In this document: piece after piece, positions 1 to 6,866 of the stretch | Layout of the letters: each line of letters opens with the position of its first letter | Position numbering within the stretch: position 1 is the first letter of the stretch | DNA from: Bacteroidaceae bacterium | GTDB lineage: Bacteria; Bacteroidota; Bacteroidia; Bacteroidales; Bacteroidaceae | Length of the DNA: 15,177 nt | Direction: 5' to 3' | NCBI GenBank assembly: GCA_016302965.1 | Contig: JAEDMP010000059.1 | Coordinates: 1-15,177, forward strand | Made by a program: the position numbers and the translations under genes | The notes under the pieces: generated by a model | The model's database searches: none | Told to the model about the DNA's origin: nothing | The model's input: the letters and a program-made list of their open reading frames with translations, nothing else

Positions 1-55
1 TCAGTTGTCAACTGAATAGGGCAATCAGTTGTCAACTGAATAGGGCAATCAGTTG
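1..55. repeat. Tandem 24-bp repeats with perfect internal palindrome
   Basis: Two exact 24-bp copies (1-24, 25-48) are followed by the first 7 bases of a third (49-55), which then diverges. Each full copy starts with the 15-base perfect inverted repeat TCAGTTGTCAACTGA, with 7-base arms around one central T. The array may continue left of the window. It ends about 26 bases upstream of the -33 region of the promoter for the GrpE-like gene, so it could be a multi-site operator or simply an intergenic repeat. The sequence does not decide between these. Confidence 0.85.
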
Positions 56-80
56 ACACATAAAAAAATAACGACAAAAA

Positions 81-112
81 GTTGGAAGAATCAGTATTTT
101 TCATTATATTTG
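81..112 (+). promoter_or_regulatory. Bacteroidetes-type promoter for the GrpE-like/Hsp70 operon
   Basis: TATATTTG at 105-112 matches the Bacteroidetes -7 element TAnnTTTG. A weaker -33 candidate, GTTG at 81-84, lies 20 bases upstream. This is the spacing also seen in the promoter of the queD-like gene in this window. The leader to the ATG at 162 is A/T-rich and has no Shine-Dalgarno sequence, as is usual in this phylum. Confidence 0.65.
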
Positions 113-161
113 CAGGCGATAAAGAAAACATCCAATAATACTTAACCTAAAACAACCGATT

Positions 162-965
162 ATGGGCCTTTTCACGAACGACACAGAACTTGCTTCTTTG
201 AAGGAAGATGTTATAAACCTGAAGCGCCAAGTACAAGGAATTCTTGAGCGGATGGAAACGCCTGCAGATGCAGAGCCTATGGAGGTGGGCTCGGCAACTG
301 CCGGAGAGACAGAACCCGAGCAAACTGCCGAGTCTGCGGTTGAGACCTCTGAAACTCCTGTGACCTCTGAAACTCCTGTGACCCCCGAAACTCCCGCTGC
401 CGAGAAACCCGTGGAAACAGTAGTGCCCCAGGAAGCAGTCGCCTCCTGTGACTGCTGCAAGCAGTTGGAAGAACTGAAGGCGCAGGTGGCCAAACTGGCC
501 GAGGCCGTTGACAATGCCGCCTACCAGGAGAGGATGGTCAAGGAACTCCACCACGAACTGCAACAGTACAAGAAAGGCTTCCTTGAAGACCTGACCAAGG
601 GCTATCTGGCCGACATCATCCAGGTGTATGAGCGCGTGGCCGATACCAACAGCCATCTCAACCCCGATGACGAAACAGTGGATGTGAAGGCGCTGAAGCG
701 GCTCCTCGAAAACAATATGCTGTTTATCTCCGACCTGCTCGAAGACCAGTATTCCATCGAGTGTTTCACCCCACAGCCCGGCGACGAATACAAGCCCAAG
801 GAGCATAAAGCACTCAAGACCGAGGCAACCGATGACCCTGCCAAAGCCAATACCGTGGCAGCATGTATCGCTACCGGTTTCCGAAACTATGAGACTGGAC
901 GCATCATCCGTCAGGCCAAAATCAAGGTCTACAAGCTCTCCGTTGCCCCCAATCCCCAGAAATAA
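162..965 (+). CDS. GrpE-like nucleotide exchange factor, divergent
   Basis: This 267-residue protein probably exchanges nucleotide on the Hsp70 encoded 56 bases downstream. Residues 1-31 and about 98-195 are predicted helical with coiled-coil character, as in the GrpE dimer stalk. Residues 196-257 resemble the GrpE beta-wing: Y210-K-P-K-E-H-K-A-L fits most of the GrpE signature start, and 20 residues later GF plus GRIIRQAKIKV fits its end, with a roughly two-residue insertion. Between the helices lies an acidic, Pro/Thr/Glu-rich linker (about 33-93) built partly from an 18-bp DNA repeat, followed by a cysteine cluster CDCC (96-99). It is longer than typical GrpE (about 170-200 residues), mostly because of this linker. 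The start at 162 follows the only good promoter and is the first ATG in frame. Family assignment is by motif only, and exchange activity is inferred. It is probably an additional GrpE-type protein and not the housekeeping one. Confidence 0.75.
   Translation: MGLFTNDTELASLKEDVINLKRQVQGILERMETPADAEPMEVGSATAGETEPEQTAESAVETSETPVTSETPVTPETPAAEKPVETVVPQEAVASCDCCKQLEELKAQVAKLAEAVDNAAYQERMVKELHHELQQYKKGFLEDLTKGYLADIIQVYERVADTNSHLNPDDETVDVKALKRLLENNMLFISDLLEDQYSIECFTPQPGDEYKPKEHKALKTEATDDPAKANTVAACIATGFRNYETGRIIRQAKIKVYKLSVAPNPQK
345..398 (+). repeat. 18-bp in-frame tandem repeat
   Basis: Two exact 18-bp copies (345-362, 363-380) and a third degenerate copy (381-398) encode a repeating Thr-Ser/Pro-Glu-Thr-Pro-Val unit in the linker of the GrpE-like protein. 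The 18-bp period keeps frame, so copy-number change would alter linker length without breaking the gene. Confidence 0.85.
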
Positions 966-1021
966 GAGAAACAACAGATAAATTTCAGCAAATCAGTAAC
1001 CTATAATATACATCAATTATC

Positions 1022-2620
1022 ATGGCAGAATTTGATAAAACCCGTGCCGTCTACGGCATTGACTTAGGAACCACTTATAGCTGTATCGCACAGATGGACA
1101 AGTTTGACCAGGCGGTAGTGCTCACCAACTTCGACGGCAGTCTCACCACCCCCTCCGTTGTCTATTTCGAGAGTGAAGACAAGAGTATTGTGGGAGCCGA
1201 TGCCAAAGGCATGCTCGTGACCGAGCCCCAGAACACCGTGAGCTTCATCAAGCGCAGCATGGGTGTGGATGCCGCCTTCGACAAGGCCACCAACACCTTC
1301 CCCTATCACCGTGACCCCTCTGAAATCTCGGCCCTCATCCTGAAGAAACTCGTGCAGGATGCCAACGACCTGGGCGACAATCCCGAACCCGTGAACGATG
1401 TCGTGATTACCTGTCCAGCCTATTTCGGCACCAAGGAGCGCATGCAGACCAAGCAGGCCGGAGAGATTGCCGGACTCAACGTGCTGGGTATCATCAACGA
1501 GCCCACTGCTGCCGCCATCGCATACGGCATGAAGACGACCGAGAAGAAGACTGTGCTCGTGTATGACCTCGGAGGCGGTACCTTCGACGTGACCATCATC
1601 AATGTGAACAATGGCGCCATCAAGGTGATTGCCACCGGCGGTGACCACCACCTCGGAGGTGTGGACTGGGACACCGACTTCGCACAGTTCATGCTCGACA
1701 ACTTCAACGAACAGAACGGCACCTCCTATACCATGGACGACGAGGTGCTCAAGAACACCCTGCTGCTCGAAGCCGAGAACAAGAAGAAACTGCTCTCGTC
1801 GAAGGAGACCGTGAAGTGCAACGTACAGTATGACGGCCTTTCGGCCCGTTTCGAGGTGTCGCGCGAAATCTTCGACGCCCTCACCAAGAACCATCTGGAA
1901 GAGACCATCGACTGCACCCACAAGACCATTGACATCGCCCGACAGAAGGGTTACAACGACGAACTGGAGTTCCTGCTCGTGGGAGGCAGCAGCCGTATGC
2001 CACAGGTGAAGCAGCGGCTTGATGCCGAGTTCAACTGCGACGCCAAGCTCAGCGATCCCGACCAGTGTGTGGCCAAGGGTGCCGCCATCTATGCCATGAA
2101 CGCTGCCTACTCACAGGCCATGGAAGACTATGAGGAGGGCAACATCGACGAACGTCCCGCACCCATCAAAGGGCCGAGAGCCCGCGTGGTGAATGTCACC
2201 AGCAAGACCTATGGTACAGACTGCAACGATTCCAACGGCAACCCGATGGTGAAAAACCTCGTCTTCGCCAACAACTCGCTGCCCACCAAGGTGGTAGATA
2301 CCTTTACCACCGGATTCGATAACCAGCGACAGGTGTCGATGAAGGTGTTCGAGAGCGACTTCACCAATCCCGAAACGGAGGATATGGTGGAAGAGCGCTT
2401 CTGCACGATGCTCGAAGACCGGGTGCTCCAAATCACGCAGAACTGGCCTAAGGGAACCCGAATCGATGTGGTGTTCGAGGTTGACAATGAGGGTATTCTC
2501 CATGTCCACGCCAATGTGGGGCAGGAGGCCATCGACTTTACCTTGAAGATCAACGGTGTGAAGTCGCGCGAGGAACTCGACGATGCCATCGCTGCCGTGG
2601 CCAAGATTTCCGTTGAGTAA
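1022..2620 (+). CDS. Lidless Hsp70 (DnaK-like) chaperone
   Basis: This cytoplasmic Hsp70 family ATPase has 532 residues, against about 638 in E. coli DnaK. The nucleotide-binding domain (about 8-375) keeps phosphate-1 IDLGTTYS (13-20), K77 in FIKR, NEPTAAA (159-165), phosphate-2 DLGGGTFD (182-189) and the adenosine motif LVGGSSRMP (319-327). A substrate-binding beta domain follows (about 390-512, with GILHVHA at 491-497). The protein then stops, so the helical lid is missing. Two features differ from DnaK. The Thr of GDTHLGG (T199 in DnaK) is His209, and the hydrophobic linker (VLLLDVTPLSLG in DnaK) is replaced near 388-398 by ARVVNVTSKTYG. The NBD loop after K77 is also shortened. A GrpE-like partner is encoded just upstream and no J-protein is nearby. 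It resembles HscC-type specialised Hsp70s in size. The specific client is unknown. Confidence 0.93.
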   Translation: MAEFDKTRAVYGIDLGTTYSCIAQMDKFDQAVVLTNFDGSLTTPSVVYFESEDKSIVGADAKGMLVTEPQNTVSFIKRSMGVDAAFDKATNTFPYHRDPSEISALILKKLVQDANDLGDNPEPVNDVVITCPAYFGTKERMQTKQAGEIAGLNVLGIINEPTAAAIAYGMKTTEKKTVLVYDLGGGTFDVTIINVNNGAIKVIATGGDHHLGGVDWDTDFAQFMLDNFNEQNGTSYTMDDEVLKNTLLLEAENKKKLLSSKETVKCNVQYDGLSARFEVSREIFDALTKNHLEETIDCTHKTIDIARQKGYNDELEFLLVGGSSRMPQVKQRLDAEFNCDAKLSDPDQCVAKGAAIYAMNAAYSQAMEDYEEGNIDERPAPIKGPRARVVNVTSKTYGTDCNDSNGNPMVKNLVFANNSLPTKVVDTFTTGFDNQRQVSMKVFESDFTNPETEDMVEERFCTMLEDRVLQITQNWPKGTRIDVVFEVDNEGILHVHANVGQEAIDFTLKINGVKSREELDDAIAAVAKISVE

Positions 2621-2638
2621 CTTTTCATTTTCATAGAC

Positions 2639-2699
2639 AGGTGGGTCTTCGCATGGAGGGAACCAGACAATGGTGGCCTTCCATCTTGACCCACCTTTT
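2639..2699 (+). terminator. Large stem-loop after the Hsp70 gene, likely terminator or attenuator
   Basis: Outer arms 2639-2647 and 2688-2696 pair perfectly (9 bp, AGGTGGGTC). Inner arms 2653-2660 and 2677-2684 pair over 8 bp with one G-U, and a 4-bp apical helix (2662-2665 with 2671-2674) closes a 5-base loop. Four T residues follow (2696-2699), then CCCGTTTTTAT. It lies in the 132-base gap between the Hsp70 gene and the membrane-protein gene, so it may end or partly block transcription there. The T-run is short, so read-through is plausible. Confidence 0.65.
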
Positions 2700-2703
2700 C
2701 CCG

Positions 2704-2742
2704 TTTTTATCAGTTGAACCCATTTTTTTTCAGTAGAACCGA
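2704..2742 (+). repeat. Imperfect 20-bp direct repeat upstream of the single-pass membrane protein gene
   Basis: A T-run followed by TCAGTTGAACC (2710-2720) recurs exactly 20 bases later as TCAGTAGAACC (2730-2740), ending 12 bases before the start codon. The second copy and its flank (TCAGTAG-AACCGAATAG) resemble the repeat unit at the start of the window if a two-base gap is allowed. I see no TAnnTTTG element here. The role is unknown; a regulatory site is one possibility. Confidence 0.5.
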
Positions 2743-2752
2743 ATAGAAAGAT

Positions 2753-4042
2753 ATGCAGGAGACAATCTTCAAGATGCGAATGAAACTGTGGGACAAGGCC
2801 CTGCAGCAACTGCAGCAGAACCAGGAGTATCTCGATGGGGCTGAGATTGAAGCCATCAACGCCCTGACCAACTATTGGCGCAAGAAGAAGTTTGGCGAAG
2901 AGTGTAGTGCCGACGTGGAGCGCATGGTGAAGAACATGATTGACTGTGACAAGAAGCACAGCAATAAACTCGACGTAGTACAGGCCAGCAAGGATTTCCG
3001 TGGTGTAGCACGGGAGATGTATACGACCGATGAGGAGACCTTCAAGCAGTTTGCCGACTATATGCAGAAGACACAGGGCGGACCGCAACTCACCGAGGAG
3101 CAGCGCCGACGTCGGGAAGAGCGGCAGCAGGCACAGCTGCGCGAGGCCCAGCAGCGACAGGCGCAGAACCAGCAGCAGCGCCCATCATCCACGCAGCGCC
3201 CATCCAATACGCGGACATCATCATCCACGCGGGTGACTCCCACGCAAACACAGCAGCGGCCGGTCACACGCACCGGCACCACCACCGCTTCCGGAAACAG
3301 CGGCACCTCTACTGGAAACAACGGTGGCGATCAGCCCAGGAAGCCTTGGCTGGTACGTATTCTCCTGCTGGTGGCTGTGCTGGCAGGCGTTTACTGGATA
3401 TGGAACAAGTTCACATCGGATGAACAACCGTCGGGGGCCGGCTATGAGGAACAGGTCATCGGACACTGGAACGGAAAACTCCAGTCGTTCCCTGCCACCA
3501 TCACCCTCGACTCGCTTTCGGGCAACGCTGTGTTTGGCAGAATCCATGTCGAGTTCCGCAACAGCATCGTCACCCACCGGCTCAAGGGAGAAATCAACCA
3601 GCAGGACGGTAACACCACGGTGAGACTGGTCGACATCGATGCCACCATCAACCATCATCTCAATGGCAATTATTTCATGACCATCAGCGCCAACGGCGGT
3701 GAGATGAAGGGCACGTACACCAACAACGATACAGATAAACAGTCAGAGATGACGCTCCAGAAACAGGAGAACGAAGAGGTGGAAGGACTGGGCAGGACTC
3801 CCGGTATGCAGGAACGCAAGAAGGGAAGAAAGGGGAAGAGCGGATCCTCAACGGACAGCAACAAACCGTCGGAGGGCAGCTCGGCCAAGCCTGCAACCTC
3901 GCCCGCCACAACTCCCCGGACGGCACCTGGACAGACACCGAAGACGGAACCTGCCGCTGAGCCCCAGCCGGAGCCCAAGAAGAAGGGTGGGGGGTTCCGC
4001 TTGGAGAAAGTGGACCAAAACCAAATCTATCAGGGAATGTAG
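2753..4042 (+). CDS. Single-pass membrane protein of the Hsp70 locus, function unknown
   Basis: I do not recognise a named family. The 429-residue protein has five visible parts. A mostly helical N-terminal domain covers about 1-108. A Gln/Arg-rich then Ser/Thr/Pro-rich low-complexity stretch covers about 113-192. One membrane helix spans about 199-217 (WLVRILLLVAVLAGVYWIW). A beta-rich domain (about 231-337) opens with IGHWNGKLQ and has regularly spaced hydrophobic strands and a GTY turn (320-322). A polar Lys/Pro-rich tail covers 345-429. Basic residues just before the helix (R196, K197) suggest the N-terminus is cytoplasmic and the beta domain periplasmic. There is no signal peptide and no J-domain HPD motif. 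It sits between the Hsp70 gene (132 bases away, past a hairpin) and a polytopic membrane protein gene (24 bases), so the helical domain could link the chaperone to the membrane. That link is inference. Confidence 0.85.
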   Translation: MQETIFKMRMKLWDKALQQLQQNQEYLDGAEIEAINALTNYWRKKKFGEECSADVERMVKNMIDCDKKHSNKLDVVQASKDFRGVAREMYTTDEETFKQFADYMQKTQGGPQLTEEQRRRREERQQAQLREAQQRQAQNQQQRPSSTQRPSNTRTSSSTRVTPTQTQQRPVTRTGTTTASGNSGTSTGNNGGDQPRKPWLVRILLLVAVLAGVYWIWNKFTSDEQPSGAGYEEQVIGHWNGKLQSFPATITLDSLSGNAVFGRIHVEFRNSIVTHRLKGEINQQDGNTTVRLVDIDATINHHLNGNYFMTISANGGEMKGTYTNNDTDKQSEMTLQKQENEEVEGLGRTPGMQERKKGRKGKSGSSTDSNKPSEGSSAKPATSPATTPRTAPGQTPKTEPAAEPQPEPKKKGGGFRLEKVDQNQIYQGM

Positions 4043-4066
4043 AGGAAATGTAAAACTTATCATAAC

Positions 4067-5227
4067 ATGATGACAATGAAGACCCTATCACGACGATTGA
4101 CCGCGCCAAAATGGTGCCTGTTGCTTTGGCTCTGCCTGCTCTTTGCTCCGCTGGCCGCCCTGGCCCAGCAGTATGTTGTTGACCCGCTCTTTGCCGATTC
4201 GGTTAACTGCTATCGGGTAGTCCTGAAAGACAGCGTATGGAAGGAAGCCACCGACAAGCAACGGCAGGTGCTGACGCTGTCGAAAGGAACCGTCATCCAG
4301 GTCGACACCTGCAAGAAGAGCAACCTCTCCTCTTACCTGATTTTCGACCATGGCAACCGGTCCTACCGAATCAGCAGGAGTGACCTGAAGTGGAGCGAAC
4401 TCAACCCGGCAGAGACGGAAAACCCCTTGCCCTTGAAGCAGCGCCTGCGCCACTCCAAACTCGGCAAGTTCTTCTCCTCCTACGGCCCTTGCTGGCTCGT
4501 GGTAGGGCTGCTGGCCTTTGTCTATATCCTCTTCTTTGTCACCGTCAAGTTCCCCCGTGCCGATCTCATCCTCTCGCTGCCGATGATTGTCCCCGTCTGC
4601 CTGCTGCTGGTAGCGGCCGTCGAGATTGGTGGCTATGCATTGCTGGGAGGCGACGTCTTCTGGTGGTGTGACTACGACCGCTACGGCTTCTTCGGTTCCC
4701 TGTGGCGTGTCATCCCCTTCGTGCTGGTGGTGGCTGCCCAGCTCTATGTCATCAAGATTTATGATGCGGTGCTGATGGTGGCGGCCGACCTTCCCGACGA
4801 TGATAATGGCATCCATCTCCGCTCGCTCGTCTGGGCTTTCGTGCTGCCTGTGCCCATCGCCATCGTCTATATGATTGTGGTCTACTGGCTGCTCGGATGG
4901 AAGGGAGATGCCAGCACCATGGTGCTCGTGCTGTTGATGTTGGGCGTGTTTGTGGGCGGATTCGTTAACACCTTCCGCAGGAATATCAATACCTATGGCG
5001 CCAAACTGGGCGTATGGGTATCGCTGTTCTCCATCATCTATGTCATCGCCTCGCTCATTGCCATCGGCGGTCTTGTCTACCTCATCATCCGGCTCATCAT
5101 CCAGATTATCATCGCGCTGGTTGTGCTGGCCATCCTTGGTGGATCGGCCGGCAAGACGGTCTACAGAGACGGTAGTGGCAACCTTTATGAAAAAGATACC
5201 TTCGGCAACTTGCGCCGCCTCAAATAA
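4067..5227 (+). CDS. Polytopic inner-membrane protein with N-terminal periplasmic domain
   Basis: No named family is recognised. The 386-residue protein begins with a basic segment and a hydrophobic signal sequence (about 15-33, cleavage plausible after ALAQ). A soluble domain of about 100 residues follows (35-135, with CYRVVLKD and regularly spaced strands, possibly SH3-like). Then come about seven membrane helices near 142-159, 167-191, 213-232, 254-275, 284-300, 315-336 and 343-358, and a short basic C-terminal tail. Loops after helices 1, 3 and 5 and the tail carry the positive charges, which fits a periplasmic N-domain and a cytoplasmic tail. An acidic patch DLPDDD (241-246) lies in a cytoplasmic loop. 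It follows the single-pass membrane protein gene by 24 bases and precedes the glycosidase gene by 9, so all three are probably cotranscribed. ATGs at 4070 and 4076 are alternative starts with no effect on topology. Confidence 0.87.
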   Translation: MMTMKTLSRRLTAPKWCLLLWLCLLFAPLAALAQQYVVDPLFADSVNCYRVVLKDSVWKEATDKQRQVLTLSKGTVIQVDTCKKSNLSSYLIFDHGNRSYRISRSDLKWSELNPAETENPLPLKQRLRHSKLGKFFSSYGPCWLVVGLLAFVYILFFVTVKFPRADLILSLPMIVPVCLLLVAAVEIGGYALLGGDVFWWCDYDRYGFFGSLWRVIPFVLVVAAQLYVIKIYDAVLMVAADLPDDDNGIHLRSLVWAFVLPVPIAIVYMIVVYWLLGWKGDASTMVLVLLMLGVFVGGFVNTFRRNINTYGAKLGVWVSLFSIIYVIASLIAIGGLVYLIIRLIIQIIIALVVLAILGGSAGKTVYRDGSGNLYEKDTFGNLRRLK

Positions 5228-5236
5228 ACCATCCGT

Positions 5237-6862
5237 ATGAAGAAACAACTGCTTGTGCTCACCCTGGCCTTGGGGCCCACCCTTTCCGCAAAGTCGCAGA
5301 ACCCCTATCTCCCGATGTGGGAATATATTCCCGACGCTGAACCCTATGTGTTTGAAGACCCCGACCACCCGGGGCGGCAGCGCGTGTATATCTATGGCTC
5401 CCACGACTCGATGGTCAGCGAGTACTGCGGACGCGAACTCGTCACCTGGTCGGCTCCCGTCGACAGCCTCGACCGTTGGCGCTATGAGGGCGTCATCTTC
5501 GAGGTGAAGCGCAATGCCCGGGGCGAGTATATGGATGGGCAGCAACGTGGGGATGTGCTCTATGCTCCCGATGTGGTGGAGACCACCGATGAGGCTGGCA
5601 GGCGTTGCTACTATCTCTATCCCAACAACCAGTCTGGCGGGCGCAAAGGCATGGTGGCGAAGAGCTATCGCCCCGACGGGCCTTTCGAGGTCATCAACTG
5701 GGACCCCGCCTCGCCCTCCAAGACCATCGGCGTGTTGGGTTTCGACCCCGCTGTCTTCCGCGATGACGACGGCAGGGTGTATGGCTATTGGGGCTTCGGC
5801 GAACCCTATGTGGCTGAACTGGACCCCACGACGATGGCCACCGTGAAACCGGGCACCCAAGTGCTCCACAACTATATCAACGGCTACAAGCAGCCGGGCA
5901 TCTTCCGTTTCTTCGAAGCCTCGTCCATCCGCAAGGTCAAGGACAAGTATATCCTCATCTACAGCCGCATGACGGGGCAGAATGAGTTTGGTCTGCCTAC
6001 ATCCAACTATACCTTGGCCTATGCCTACAGCTCTTCGCCCATGGGACCCTTTACCTATGGCGGCACCATCATCGACGGACGCGGCCGCGACCTCGATGCC
6101 CAGGGCACACCTGTCTTCACTGCCACGCCCAATGGCAATACGCATGGCAGTATCTGCGAAGTGAATGGCCGCTGGTGGGTGTTCTACCATCGTCAGACTG
6201 GACTCGACGAGTATTCGCGCCAGGCCATGGTGGCTCCCATCGAGGTGGAAGTGGAAGAAGGGGAGTTCGGCAAGGTGCGCATCAGTGAGGGGGCATACAC
6301 CTCGGAGGGATTCCTTACCGACGGACTGCCTCCGCTCAGACGATATTCGGCAGGTATCGCCTGTTATTACACGGGGCCGAAGCCTGCGGAGCACCATTGG
6401 CCACGCAAGACTTTCCATGGCTCGTATGTGGCTCCGCGCCGCTTGCCTGACGATTGTCCAGCTATGGCAAAGGGCAGTCCGGCCGAACTTGCCTATGCGC
6501 TCGACGTCAACCATAATCCTGTGGTCAACAACACTGACGGTTCGGTTGTGGGCTACAAGTATTTTAACTTCAGCCAAACCCGAGGCATGAGTGGACTGGC
6601 CTTGAGCCTGCGACTCATCCCGCAAGGGCTGGATGCCACTATCGACATCATGCTCGATAGTCCCCGTTCAGAGACGGGTGGCCGTCTGCTCGGATCCATG
6701 ACCCTCACGAAGGAGATGCCCTGTCGGTCTACACTCTTGGAGGCGTCTCTTCCCGCTCTCACCGCCATCGGAGGCAAACACGCCATCTTCCTCTGTTTCC
6801 GCAGTCAACAGCCGGGACAGTCCGTCTGCGAACTGCTCGACCTTGCCTTCATCCCTCGGTAG
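5237..6862 (+). CDS. Secreted GH43-family glycosidase with C-terminal CBM6-like domain
   Basis: This is probably an exported arabinofuranosidase or xylosidase-type enzyme acting on plant polysaccharide side chains. The signal peptide is about 1-20. The five-bladed GH43 domain (about 28-345) shows the three expected acidic residues in order: base D33 in PDAEPYVFED, the pKa-modulating D170 in GFDPAVFRDDDG, and proton donor E227 in FFEASSIRK. NTHGS (301-305) resembles the metal or active-site His region of the family. The last roughly 145 residues look like a CBM6-type beta-sandwich, with strands LALSLRL and ATIDIML, then GGKHAIFLCF and a final DLAFIP. Length 541 fits GH43 plus one binding module. 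The nine-base gap to the upstream membrane-protein gene suggests cotranscription, although no functional link is evident. No SusC/SusD genes or sugar regulators are in the window. The exact substrate cannot be read from the sequence. Confidence 0.9.
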   Translation: MKKQLLVLTLALGPTLSAKSQNPYLPMWEYIPDAEPYVFEDPDHPGRQRVYIYGSHDSMVSEYCGRELVTWSAPVDSLDRWRYEGVIFEVKRNARGEYMDGQQRGDVLYAPDVVETTDEAGRRCYYLYPNNQSGGRKGMVAKSYRPDGPFEVINWDPASPSKTIGVLGFDPAVFRDDDGRVYGYWGFGEPYVAELDPTTMATVKPGTQVLHNYINGYKQPGIFRFFEASSIRKVKDKYILIYSRMTGQNEFGLPTSNYTLAYAYSSSPMGPFTYGGTIIDGRGRDLDAQGTPVFTATPNGNTHGSICEVNGRWWVFYHRQTGLDEYSRQAMVAPIEVEVEEGEFGKVRISEGAYTSEGFLTDGLPPLRRYSAGIACYYTGPKPAEHHWPRKTFHGSYVAPRRLPDDCPAMAKGSPAELAYALDVNHNPVVNNTDGSVVGYKYFNFSQTRGMSGLALSLRLIPQGLDATIDIMLDSPRSETGGRLLGSMTLTKEMPCRSTLLEASLPALTAIGGKHAIFLCFRSQQPGQSVCELLDLAFIPR

Positions 6863-6866
6863 TGGT

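Noticed and set aside
1..60. CRISPR-like reading of the tandem repeats at the window start
   Set aside because: The units abut with no unique spacers and no cas genes are present, so this is a simple tandem repeat.
2753..3080. J-domain in the N-terminal part of the single-pass membrane protein
   Set aside because: The region is helical and next to Hsp70, but no HPD motif or J-domain helix spacing is present.
2111..3088. A 325-codon minus-strand frame crossing the Hsp70 end, the hairpin and the start of the single-pass membrane protein gene
   Set aside because: It runs through the intergenic stem-loop and opposite two supported genes, with no family resemblance.
4088..6625. An 845-codon open frame on the minus strand opposite the polytopic membrane protein and glycosidase genes
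   Set aside because: Its translation is His/Asp/Gly/Glu-rich with no domain or membrane pattern, as expected from the complement of GC-rich codons. Both plus-strand genes have clear signal peptides and family motifs. No promoter is seen for it.
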